From NCBI GenBank assembly GCA_003225315.1, contig QHZD01000051.1, forward strand, positions 22,539 through 86,538: a DNA stretch of 64,000 nt, written 5' to 3'. Numbering within the stretch: the first letter of the stretch is position 1; every line of letters starts with the position of its first letter. This document shows positions 8,442 through 16,442 of this stretch, piece after piece. The DNA comes from Acidobacteriota bacterium. Lineage in GTDB: Bacteria > Acidobacteriota > Terriglobia > Acidiferrales > UBA7541. The notes beneath the pieces were generated by a model, which saw nothing but the letters and a program-made list of their open reading frames with translations, searched no databases and was not told the DNA's origin. Both the position numbers and the translations under genes were made by a program.

Positions 8442-10565
8442 TCAGCGCACGCTGCGCAGGAGTACCTGCACATGGTGCCCGTAATACGCCAGAAGAACGA
8501 CGAGCCCGAGCAAAATCAGCATTGCGTAACTGGAAAAAAGACCGGTTTGCAGCAAACGCACCGGATAACTGAAAAGCTGCATCAGCTTCGCGCCGAAATT
8601 CAGCAGCCCATCGATGATCCACTTGTCCCACCACATCGAAACGGTGGAGGTGAAGCGCGCAAGCCAGCCGGCGCCGTTGACGCCGACACCGTCGATCACG
8701 TTGGCGTCAAAGCGGCCGAGCAACGTGCCGAGGTCTTTGGTACGCTCGACGACGGCGGCGTCATAGATTTCGTCGATGTAATATTTGTGGAGGAGCAACC
8801 GGTACAATGCCGGCCGCCTGCTGGCGACCAGCTCCGGCGCTACGCGCTTGGTGCAATAGAATTCGTATGCGAGCCAAAATCCTAAACCGACGATTGCAAG
8901 CGACGCCACCATCAAGAGAATCTCCTTGGCGTTAGCATGGTGGGCGATCTTGACCGTTCCCGTCTCCGGCATAACGCCAATCAGGACGGGATCAAGGAAA
9001 CGCTCAAAACGATTTTCTCCTCCGAAGACCTCCGGCCACCCAATCCAACCACCAATGACTGAGAATCCGGCGAGAATCATGAGCGGAAGGACCATCGGTC
9101 GAGGTGATTCGTGGATGTGCTTCACAACGTGCTCGTCGGCGCGGCAATATCCAATGAATGTAAGAAAGAACAGCCGGAACATGTAGAAGGCCGTCATTCC
9201 TGCGGTGATGAAGCCGATAATCCACAACAGGAAAAAGCGGTCGAAGGCCTGGCCGAGAATTTCATCTTTGCTGAAAAATCCGGCGAAGGGAAAAATCCCC
9301 GCGATGGCCAACGTCGCGACCCCAAACGTTCTCGCGGTAATCGGAATCTTTTGCCACAAGCCGCCCATCTTGCGAATGTCCTGTTCGCCGGACATCGCGT
9401 GGATCACGCTGCCTGCGCCAAGGAACAGCAGCGCTTTGAAGAAAGCATGAGTCATCAGGTGAAAGATTCCGGCGGCGAAGGCGCCCACACCCAGGGCGAG
9501 GAACATGTATCCGAGTTGGCTGATGGTGGAGTAGGCGAGAACCTTCTTAATGTCGTTCTGCACGAGCGCCATGGAGGCTGCAAAAATGGCGGTAATCGCA
9601 CCGATTACGGCGACGACGTCCAAGGCGAAAGGCGCAAGCTGGTAAACGGCGTTCATGCGGGCGACCATGTACACACCGGCAGTCACCATCGTCGCTGCGT
9701 GAATCAGGGCGCTCACCGGTGTAGGGCCTTCCATGGCGTCCGGTAGCCAAACGTAGAGAGGGATTTGCGCGGATTTGCCCATCGCTCCAATAAAGAGTAA
9801 AAGCGCGATGCCGGTCAGAACGGGTGCCCCGAAGGCTAATGCGTGCCCGTCAACAGCGGTCTTCAGCGCCTGCAAAATTCCTGAAGCGCCTTCCACATCC
9901 GGCAAACCTTGCGAAGTAAAACGGACGGTGCCCAAGGTCACCGCGGTCAGAAGAATTCCAAGGATGAAACCGGCGTCACCGATGCGATTGACGATGAAGG
10001 CTTTTTTTCCGGCATCGGAAGCCGACTTTTTCAGAAAATAAAATCCGATCAGCAAGTAGCTACACAGGCCGACGCCTTCCCAGCCAACAAACATGAACAG
10101 CATGTTGTTCGCCAGAACGAGCGTCAGCATGGCGAACATGAAGAGATTCATGTAGCCGAAGAAGCGGTAGTAGCCGCCTTCGTGCCCCATGTAGCCGATA
10201 GAGTAAATGTGAATCAGGAAGCCGACGCCGGTGACGACCAGAACCATGACGCAGGAGAGCGGGTCGAGAAGGTATCCCCAGTCAGCGACGAACCGGATGG
10301 CCTGTCCGCCGGTCATTTGCATGGGCCCGGGGGTAAGCCATTCGAAGAGCACTTTCTGAAAGAAGCGATGGTCCGGCTCAGCGGCCAGCAATTGAAGCAC
10401 GGCGCCTACAGCGTAGAGGAAAGACAAACCAACGCTACTGACGCAGAGCACGCTGACGCCAGAATTCGGCAGCCGCTTGCCAAACAAGAGCATCAGCGCC
10501 GCCGTCGCGAGCGGAAACAGCGGGATGAGCCAGAGATGATCGAGAAAGTAGCCTGTTGGCGTCAT
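8442..10565 (-). CDS. nuoL: NADH-quinone oxidoreductase subunit L
   Basis: This 707-residue distal proton pump of complex I carries the long lateral helix that links the antiporter subunits. It shows VGWEGVGLCSYLLIGFYF, QIPLYVWLPDAMEGPTPVSALIHAATMVTAG and KVLAYSTISQLGYMF, all typical of NuoL. A polar stretch near residue 530 precedes the C-terminal lateral helix region. It sits between nuoK and nuoM in the standard order. Length is slightly above the usual range of about 610-680. Confidence 0.96.
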   Translation of the reverse strand: MTPTGYFLDHLWLIPLFPLATAALMLLFGKRLPNSGVSVLCVSSVGLSFLYAVGAVLQLLAAEPDHRFFQKVLFEWLTPGPMQMTGGQAIRFVADWGYLLDPLSCVMVLVVTGVGFLIHIYSIGYMGHEGGYYRFFGYMNLFMFAMLTLVLANNMLFMFVGWEGVGLCSYLLIGFYFLKKSASDAGKKAFIVNRIGDAGFILGILLTAVTLGTVRFTSQGLPDVEGASGILQALKTAVDGHALAFGAPVLTGIALLLFIGAMGKSAQIPLYVWLPDAMEGPTPVSALIHAATMVTAGVYMVARMNAVYQLAPFALDVVAVIGAITAIFAASMALVQNDIKKVLAYSTISQLGYMFLALGVGAFAAGIFHLMTHAFFKALLFLGAGSVIHAMSGEQDIRKMGGLWQKIPITARTFGVATLAIAGIFPFAGFFSKDEILGQAFDRFFLLWIIGFITAGMTAFYMFRLFFLTFIGYCRADEHVVKHIHESPRPMVLPLMILAGFSVIGGWIGWPEVFGGENRFERFLDPVLIGVMPETGTVKIAHHANAKEILLMVASLAIVGLGFWLAYEFYCTKRVAPELVASRRPALYRLLLHKYYIDEIYDAAVVERTKDLGTLLGRFDANVIDGVGVNGAGWLARFTSTVSMWWDKWIIDGLLNFGAKLMQLFSYPVRLLQTGLFSSYAMLILLGLVVLLAYYGHHVQVLLRSVR

Positions 10566-10593
10566 GCCGGTTTCATTTCTTCTTTCCTGTTGC

Positions 10594-10896
10594 CTACCAC
10601 TTCAGCAAATCCATTTCGTCCGCCAACACGGTTTCGCGGTTGCGGAAAAAAGCGATAATGATTCCGAGGCCAACGGCAGCCTCCGCGGCCGCATCGGCAA
10701 TAATGAAAAGCGCAAAGACCTGACCGGCAACATCGCCGTACAAACGGGAAAACGCAACGAGGTTAATGTTCACGGCGTTAAGAATCAGCTCGATGGACAT
10801 GAGCACGACGATGACGTTGCGCCGCGTGACGACTCCGACCACGCCGATGATGAAGAGCGCGAGGCTGAGGAACAAGTAGTGTCCGATCGGAAGCAT
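10594..10896 (-). CDS. nuoK: NADH-quinone oxidoreductase subunit K
   Basis: This 100-residue, three-helix membrane subunit has the two conserved membrane glutamates in [13 protein letters not shown] and [11 protein letters not shown]. The start at 10896 (MLPIGHYL) gives the normal family length; an in-frame extension to 10938 would overlap nuoJ. It lies between nuoJ and nuoL in canonical order. Confidence 0.95.
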   Translation of the reverse strand: MLPIGHYLFLSLALFIIGVVGVVTRRNVIVVLMSIELILNAVNINLVAFSRLYGDVAGQVFALFIIADAAAEAAVGLGIIIAFFRNRETVLADEMDLLKW

Positions 10897-10903
10897 CGCT
10901 GCG

Positions 10904-11422
10904 TTACGCTCTCTTCTTGGCCATGACCACGGCCCCAATCATAGCCACCAGCAACAAGACCGAAGCAATCTCAAAGGGCAGCAGATACGATTCGAACAAG
11001 CTGCGCGCCACGGTTTCGGAATTGGGCGGCAACTTCGCGGCAGCCGCAGCAGTCAACACCGGCAAACCCTGCCCTGGCATTTTCCCGGAAGTCCAGAACA
11101 TCACGCCAACCTGGCCAGCGAGCGCCACCGCGACGATGAGCGCCACCCACTTCTGCCGCGCGAACTGGATCTGCTGAAGCGCCACGTCCAAATTGACGAG
11201 CATGATCACGAAGACAAACAGAACCATGATGCCGCCGACGTAAAGAATAATTTGGACGATGAACAAAAACTCCGCGCGCAATTGCAAGAAAATTCCTGCA
11301 GTCGCGAGCAGCGCGGTGATCAGGAAAATGGCGCTATGCACCACGTTGCGGCGCGTCACCATGAGCACGGCGCTGACCACGGCGATCCCCGCGAAGAAAT
11401 AAAATAGGGCTTTATCCAGCAT
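10904..11422 (-). CDS. nuoJ: NADH-quinone oxidoreductase subunit J
   Basis: This 172-residue, five-helix membrane subunit shows the characteristic [20 protein letters not shown] helix (the pi-bulge helix region of NuoJ) and a C-terminal [13 protein letters not shown]. The start overlaps the end of nuoH by 11 bases. nuoI, which normally stands between nuoH and nuoJ, is absent here. Confidence 0.95.
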   Translation of the reverse strand: MLDKALFYFFAGIAVVSAVLMVTRRNVVHSAIFLITALLATAGIFLQLRAEFLFIVQIILYVGGIMVLFVFVIMLVNLDVALQQIQFARQKWVALIVAVALAGQVGVMFWTSGKMPGQGLPVLTAAAAAKLPPNSETVARSLFESYLLPFEIASVLLLVAMIGAVVMAKKRA

Positions 11423-12782
11423 AAAAATCCGATGCAGCAGCCTGGTCCTGCCGCGCTCGGTGCTCTTTCTCCATCGCCAGAATCAGAAACGCGACGATCA
11501 GCGTAATGATGGCCGCGGGAGTCGTAACCAGAAGCAGTTCCCACCCGTGCAGGTTCAAATACGATCCAGCAATCAGGGCCACCCCAACCAGCAAAACGTT
11601 GACGATGGACAACGGGATCAGAAAATGCCAGCCCAGGCGCATCAACTGGTCAAAGCGATACCGTGGTATGGTGAATCGCAGCCACATGAAAAAGTAGATG
11701 TACAGACTCACTTTGAAAATAAACCAGAAGCCGCCGTGAATGCCGGCGTAAAACGGTTTGGCGACGGGCACAACGACGGGCGCGAGCAGCACTAGGCCCA
11801 GGACAAAACACAAACCCGCGACAGCCAGCATGAAGATCTGCTGCACACGCGTTGGCTGCTTTGGAGTGCGCTGCAAGCAGTAGACGCCAATGGCCACCAT
11901 TAAGAGGGCCGGGACGAAATCCAGAAAATTCAGCCAGTGAAAACCGGGAAGCTCGTGAAACTTGGCGAAAGGCCTGAGCCAGCCTCCAAGAAACAAAGTC
12001 GTGGCCACGGAAGCCACCACGATCATGTTGGCGTATTCGGCGAGAAAATAGAGCGACCAGCGGAATCCGCTAAACTCCGTCATGTATCCGGCGACAAGTT
12101 CGGACTCCGCCTCGGGCAAATCGAATGGGGCGCGGTTGGTCTCGGCGATGGAGGCAACGAGGTAAGTGAAGAACGCCACCGGCGCAAGCATCACGAACCA
12201 AATGGCCTCTTTATTTTGCGCTTCCACGATCGATTTAATGTTCAGCGTGCCGGTGAATAAGAGCGCGCTCACCAACGCCATGCCCGCGGCAGTCTCGTAG
12301 CTCACCAACTGCGCGGAACTGCGCAGCGCGCCCATCAAGGAATAGTGGCTGTTCGACGCCCAGCCGCCCAGCACGATGCCGAAAATTCCCAGGGCGCTGA
12401 CGCCTACGACAAAGAGAATTCCAATGTTGATGTCCTGTGCGATTTGGAATGCCGGGCCGATCGCGAGTCCAGCCAACGAAAGCAGCGCCGCACCAACGGA
12501 GAGCACAGGGGCAAGCCAGAAGACGAGTTTGTCCGCGTTGTCCGGGATGATGTCTTCTTTGGTCAGCAGTTTCACAGCGTCGGCGATGGGCTGCAGCAAA
12601 CCGTGCGGACCGACACGCATCGGACCGAGCCGCGCCTGCATGTCGGCCATAAGCTTGCGTTCCACAAGCACGATGTAACCGACGATCAACGGCAGAACGG
12701 CAACGATGGCCACGCCACACAGCAACGGCGCCCAGAAAGCTTTCAAGAACTCGATGGTCGCCTGAAAAATCGAAGTCATCAT
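11412..12782 (-). CDS. nuoH: NADH-quinone oxidoreductase subunit H
   Basis: NuoH forms the quinone-entry membrane subunit contacting the peripheral arm. Signatures are [41 protein letters not shown] and the following YFLAEYANM. At 456 residues it is longer than many homologues, with extra C-terminal hydrophobic segments. The ATG overlaps the nuoD stop (ATGA). The protein contacts NuoB, NuoD and NuoI in known complexes, yet nuoB and nuoI are missing from this cluster. Confidence 0.96.
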   Translation of the reverse strand: MMTSIFQATIEFLKAFWAPLLCGVAIVAVLPLIVGYIVLVERKLMADMQARLGPMRVGPHGLLQPIADAVKLLTKEDIIPDNADKLVFWLAPVLSVGAALLSLAGLAIGPAFQIAQDINIGILFVVGVSALGIFGIVLGGWASNSHYSLMGALRSSAQLVSYETAAGMALVSALLFTGTLNIKSIVEAQNKEAIWFVMLAPVAFFTYLVASIAETNRAPFDLPEAESELVAGYMTEFSGFRWSLYFLAEYANMIVVASVATTLFLGGWLRPFAKFHELPGFHWLNFLDFVPALLMVAIGVYCLQRTPKQPTRVQQIFMLAVAGLCFVLGLVLLAPVVVPVAKPFYAGIHGGFWFIFKVSLYIYFFMWLRFTIPRYRFDQLMRLGWHFLIPLSIVNVLLVGVALIAGSYLNLHGWELLLVTTPAAIITLIVAFLILAMEKEHRARQDQAAASDFYAG

Positions 12783-13846
12783 CGGTCGACTTCTCCCAAC
12801 ACGATATCGATCGTACCGATGATGGCCACGACATCCGCTACGAGGTGTCCCCGCACCATGCGGTCGAACGCCTGCAAATTGATGAACGAAGGCGGCCGGA
12901 TGTGCACGCGATACGGCATGACGCTGCCGTCGCTGATAACGTAATAGCCGATTTCACCTTTTGGCGCTTCAATCGCGTGATAGACCTCGCCCGGCGGCGG
13001 TTTCAGTACCTTTCCCACTTTGGCCATGATCGGCCCGGCAGGAATATTCTCGATGGCTTGCAGGCAGATCAGCCGCGATTGCCGCATCTCTTCCATGCGG
13101 ACCAGGTATCGATCGTACGTGTCTCCGGTTGTGCCGACAGGAATTTCGAATTTGTACTGATCGTACGCCGCGTAAGGAGCGGCCTTGCGGATGTCCCATT
13201 TCACGCCACTGGCGCGCAGGACCGGTCCGGTCACACCAAACGCGATGGCGTCCGCCGCGGTCAGAATCCCCACGCCCTTCGTGCGCCCGATCCAGATGCG
13301 GTTTTGCGTGAGCAAATCCTCGTATTCCACGATGCGCGATTCGAAATCCTTGCAGAAGCGCTCGACGTCCTTTTCGAAAGTGTCGTAAGCCTCGTATTGC
13401 AGCCCGCCGATGCGGAAGGCATGGGTGGTCAAGCGCGCCCCGCAATACTTTTCAAAAATTTTCAGAATCTCTTCGCGTTCGCGGAAGCAGTAGAAGAGCG
13501 GCGTAAGCGCGCCAATGTCCAGGGCATGCGTGCCGAGCCACAAGAGGTGGCTGGCGATTCTCTGCAGCTCCGTCAAGATGGTTCGAATCACGCGGGCGCG
13601 CGGCGGCGCTTCCACGATCAGCAATTTTTCAATGGCTTCGCAATATCCCAGGCCGCTGCTGACGGCCGCGACATAGTCCATGCGGTCGACATAGGGAGCA
13701 AACTGCTGATAGGTGCGGTTCTCCGCGATTTTCTCCACACCGCGGTGCAAATACCCGATGATGCACTCCGAGCCAATCACGCGCTCGCCATCGAGCTTCA
13801 GCTTGACGCGCAGCACGCCGTGCGTAGACGGATGCTGCGGCCCCAT
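12779..13846 (-). CDS. nuoD: NADH-quinone oxidoreductase subunit D (start uncertain)
   Basis: This 49-kDa-type subunit lines the quinone pocket next to the N2 cluster. Motifs are [27 protein letters not shown] and [10 protein letters not shown], and the C-terminus ends DIVLGEVDR as in the family. The first ATG (13846) lies at the M of GPQHPSTHG, but conserved NuoD sequence ([17 protein letters not shown]) is readable in frame upstream to the nuoC stop codon at 13942. No ATG, GTG or TTG lies in that stretch. A CTG at 13909 has AAAAGGG about 9 bases before it and is the likeliest true start. Confidence 0.93.
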   Translation of the reverse strand: MGPQHPSTHGVLRVKLKLDGERVIGSECIIGYLHRGVEKIAENRTYQQFAPYVDRMDYVAAVSSGLGYCEAIEKLLIVEAPPRARVIRTILTELQRIASHLLWLGTHALDIGALTPLFYCFREREEILKIFEKYCGARLTTHAFRIGGLQYEAYDTFEKDVERFCKDFESRIVEYEDLLTQNRIWIGRTKGVGILTAADAIAFGVTGPVLRASGVKWDIRKAAPYAAYDQYKFEIPVGTTGDTYDRYLVRMEEMRQSRLICLQAIENIPAGPIMAKVGKVLKPPPGEVYHAIEAPKGEIGYYVISDGSVMPYRVHIRPPSFINLQAFDRMVRGHLVADVVAIIGTIDIVLGEVDR

Positions 13847-13939
13847 GTTGATGACCAGCTCATCCGCTCCCAGCAGCGTCTTCTGATCGTTTGTGGTATC
13901 GACGCTCAGAGGCGTTTTCCCTTTTCTGTCAAAACAGTT

Positions 13940-14611
13940 TTATTGACCGCTCTCAATGCCAAGGTTTTCCCGAACCCAGGTGGTGTCCTGCTGCAAGATG
14001 TCATAGTCTTTGCGCAGGGGGTAGCCTTGCCACTCGTCCGGCAGCAAAATGCGCTTCAAATCCGGATGCCCGGAAAAAACAATTCCGAACATGTCGAAAA
14101 CTTCGCGCTCCTGCCAATTCGCCGCGGACCAGACACTCACGACGCTGGGCACTTCTTCCGCGTCCGCGGCATGCACCTTCAGCCTTAGCCGCTCATTCTT
14201 CGGGAAGGAGTACAGATCGAGAACCACGTCAAACCGCTTCTCGCGCTTCGGCCAGTCGACGGCCGTCAAGCTGGAAAGCATGTCGAATTTTTCTTCATCG
14301 CGCAGATACAGCGAAATTTCCACCAGCCTCGCGCGCTCCACGATCAGGATGGCTTGCTTGCGGTCCTCGATCGCTTCGAGAAGGGCCGCGCCGAACTTGG
14401 CGCGAAATCGCTTGACCAATTCATTGTCCAGAGGAGTCTGCAGAACCACAGGCGGTTTGGGAGGCGGGGGAGCCGCTGCCTTCGGAGGAACAGCAGGCGC
14501 GCCGGCTTCCGCGGGCTTGGCAGGAGGAGTCGACACAGCGGGCGTGGTGCTGGCGGGCTTTTCGCCCGTGGGGACTTGAGGCGGTTTAGGTTCCTTGGGC
14601 TCGTCAGCCAT
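13940..14611 (-). CDS. nuoC: NADH-quinone oxidoreductase subunit C
   Basis: This 30-kDa-type peripheral subunit of 223 residues has the conserved C-terminal block [30 protein letters not shown] and LRKDYD. The first 55 residues are a Pro/Ala/Lys-rich low-complexity extension before [14 protein letters not shown], which looks disordered and is not part of the family core. The gene is in the same frame as nuoD and separated from it by a single TAA, resembling a broken or ancestral nuoCD fusion. nuoB, expected just upstream, is absent. Confidence 0.94.
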   Translation of the reverse strand: MADEPKEPKPPQVPTGEKPASTTPAVSTPPAKPAEAGAPAVPPKAAAPPPPKPPVVLQTPLDNELVKRFRAKFGAALLEAIEDRKQAILIVERARLVEISLYLRDEEKFDMLSSLTAVDWPKREKRFDVVLDLYSFPKNERLRLKVHAADAEEVPSVVSVWSAANWQEREVFDMFGIVFSGHPDLKRILLPDEWQGYPLRKDYDILQQDTTWVRENLGIESGQ

Positions 14612-14636
14612 GGACCCCGGGTGTGACAGGCTGCGA

Positions 14637-14659
14637 CGAACCGTTTGCGGTTCGCAAAC
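14637..14659. other. Two mutually exclusive hairpins in the nuoA-nuoC gap
   Basis: The 168-base spacer where nuoB would normally lie holds CGAACCG-TTTG-CGGTTCG (14637-14654). An overlapping alternative stem, GTTTGCG-GTT-CGCAAAC (14643-14659), shares bases with it. Only one can form at a time. No coding sequence was recognised in the spacer. Confidence 0.4.
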
Positions 14660-14779
14660 TACAACAGAGAAGCAGCCGAAAATTCAAACGCCGCGTTTCT
14701 AACACACGCCGCCAACCGAGTCAATCATAACAACTTGCGAACCGGATGGCGGGATTGGAGAGACTAAGAGAGCTGGGCG

Positions 14780-15157
14780 TTACACCCACTCAAGAGCGCC
14801 CTTTTTGTACAGCCACAAATACCCAACCAGCAGGATTCCGAGGAACAATACCATCGAAACCAAAGCGAACAGCCCCTGATGCACTGCGACCCACCCTCGG
14901 TATAGGATCGCCCACGGAATCAGGAACATCGTCTCCACGTCGAAAATCACGAACAGCATGGCCACGATGTAAAAGCGCACGGAATATCGTCCGCGCGAAT
15001 CGCTCTCTGGAGGAATTCCGCACTCATAGGGCTTGAGTTTCGCGCCAACGGAGGTGGAGGCCGGCCGGATGAACTTTGCCAGGACCAGCGTTACGGCCGG
15101 AAACGCGACGACCAGCACAGCGTAAATCAAAACTGGAATGTATGCCCTCTGCATCAC
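14780..15157 (-). CDS. nuoA: NADH-quinone oxidoreductase subunit A
   Basis: This 125-residue, three-helix membrane subunit contains the diagnostic KPYECGIPPESDSRGRYSVRFYIVAMLFVIFDVE loop, described here by its ends (KPYECG and IFDVE). The acidic EVFL-type helix follows as FDVETMFLIPW. It is the first nuo gene of set B and begins 46 bases after the proC stop codon, so no separate promoter region is obvious. Confidence 0.95.
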   Translation of the reverse strand: MMQRAYIPVLIYAVLVVAFPAVTLVLAKFIRPASTSVGAKLKPYECGIPPESDSRGRYSVRFYIVAMLFVIFDVETMFLIPWAILYRGWVAVHQGLFALVSMVLFLGILLVGYLWLYKKGALEWV

Positions 15158-15203
15158 TCCCTCACACGGTGCATCCTACCACTGCTGTCAATCGCGCGCG
15201 GGG

Positions 15204-16043
15204 TTACTTTTCGAAAAGCAACTCTCCGGCGCGGCTGGTGGCTTTCACCACTGCTTTAATCAGGGTCACGCGGAGCTTGCCTTCTTCCAATTCCATGATT
15301 CCGTCGATGGTGCAGCCCGCGGGAGTCGTCACGGCGTCCTTCAACAGGGCGGGGTGATCGCCGGTTTCCAGAACCACGCTCGCCGCGCCCTTCATGGTCT
15401 GCGCCGCGAGCAGAGTGGCCACATCGCGCGGGAGACCGACTTTCACGCCGGCTTCCGCGAGGGATTCGAGAATGATGTACGCAAACGCGGGGCCACTGGC
15501 GGAAAGCCCGGTTACGGCGTCCATATTCTTCTCGTCCACGGCCACCGTGCGCCCGACGGCGTTGAACATCGCGCGCGCCATCTCCAGGTGCTCCGGCCCG
15601 GCGTGGGCGCCGCGGCAAAGACCCGTCATGCCGCAATCGACAGCAGCAGGCGTATTGGGCATGGCGCGCACCACAGGGACTTTTCCAGTTAGCCGTTGCT
15701 CGATGTAACTGGTCGGAACCGATGCGGCAACGGAGATAACCAGCGTCTTCTCATTCAGCTCCGGCGCAATCTCTTTCAAGACCTCGCCCACCACCTGCGG
15801 CTTCACGCCGAGGAGCACGATGTCCGCGCCTTTGACCGCCTTGCGGTTCTCAGTCGTTACGGACACACCAAGGTCCTTGGACAGCGTCGAAGCCTTTTCT
15901 GCGTGTTTCACAGTCGCGGTGACGCGTTTCGGCGAGAAGAGTTCCTGTTTCAGGTAAGCCCGGAGAAGAATCCCGCCGAGTTTTCCCGTGCCCAGGACAG
16001 CCAGTTTTTTGTCCGATAATTTGTGTGCTGTAGTGCTTGCCAT
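15204..16043 (-). CDS. proC: Pyrroline-5-carboxylate reductase
   Basis: This enzyme catalyses the last step of proline synthesis, NAD(P)H-dependent reduction of pyrroline-5-carboxylate. The 279-residue protein has an N-terminal Rossmann motif (VLGTGKLGGILLR), VRAMPNTPA and the family signature SGSGPAF-like LSASGPAFAYI, and the C-terminal TTPAGCTIDGI. The ATG at 16043 gives the expected length; a TTG further up (16073) would add ten unsupported residues. It is co-directional with nuoA and separated from it by only 46 bases, so proC may lead the nuo-atp transcript. Confidence 0.93.
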   Translation of the reverse strand: MASTTAHKLSDKKLAVLGTGKLGGILLRAYLKQELFSPKRVTATVKHAEKASTLSKDLGVSVTTENRKAVKGADIVLLGVKPQVVGEVLKEIAPELNEKTLVISVAASVPTSYIEQRLTGKVPVVRAMPNTPAAVDCGMTGLCRGAHAGPEHLEMARAMFNAVGRTVAVDEKNMDAVTGLSASGPAFAYIILESLAEAGVKVGLPRDVATLLAAQTMKGAASVVLETGDHPALLKDAVTTPAGCTIDGIMELEEGKLRVTLIKAVVKATSRAGELLFEK

Positions 16044-16230
16044 AGTCCAAGCATTCTTGACTTGAATCAGCAATCGGTCAACCCAAGAATCTCGGATGCG
16101 GCCGCCTCAAACTGCCAGCCCTCAGGGAACAATTCGGTTGAGGTTCCAAAAAGCGCTCCTTTGGGGGACAGCACAAAACTCTTGACAGCCGGGAACCACG
16201 GGTCTGGACAGACGCAAAGCGTGTGGCACA

Positions 16231-16434
16231 ATGGGGACCGCGGCGGCCGGCAACGCCATGTTTGAGATGCTTACCACCGTGACCTTCGCCGAAGAAGGCG
16301 GCAAGACGAAACAAATCTTGCGGACGCGCGTTATAAAGTCAACCCCCGAAGCCCCCCGGTACCTGGCGGGGATGGAGGCGGGCTGGACGCAAAGCCTAGA
16401 GCGCCTCACGGCCTACTTGGCGGCACACTCATAG
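16231..16434 (+). pseudogene. C-terminal fragment of an SRPBCC (AHSA1-like) protein
   Basis: Sixty codons match the C-terminal third of activator-of-Hsp90-type SRPBCC proteins. Visible features are the strand FEMLTTVTF, the paired strand KTKQILRTRV, then the terminal helix MEAGWTQSLERLTAYL. The N-terminal two thirds are missing: the frame is closed by a TGA at 16183-16185, and no upstream sequence looks like the family. It ends 8 bases before the permease gene and shares its ribosome-binding region, so the fragment may still be translated. Confidence 0.6.
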
Positions 16435-16442
16435 GAGTAACG

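Noticed and set aside
7794..8885. A 363-codon + strand frame across nuoL/nuoM
   Set aside because: It is antisense to nuoM and nuoL; its Gln/Glu/Asp/His-rich composition is typical of the reverse reading of hydrophobic genes.
12845..14188. A 447-codon + strand frame across nuoC/nuoD
   Set aside because: It is the shadow of conserved complex I genes on the other strand and shows no protein motif.
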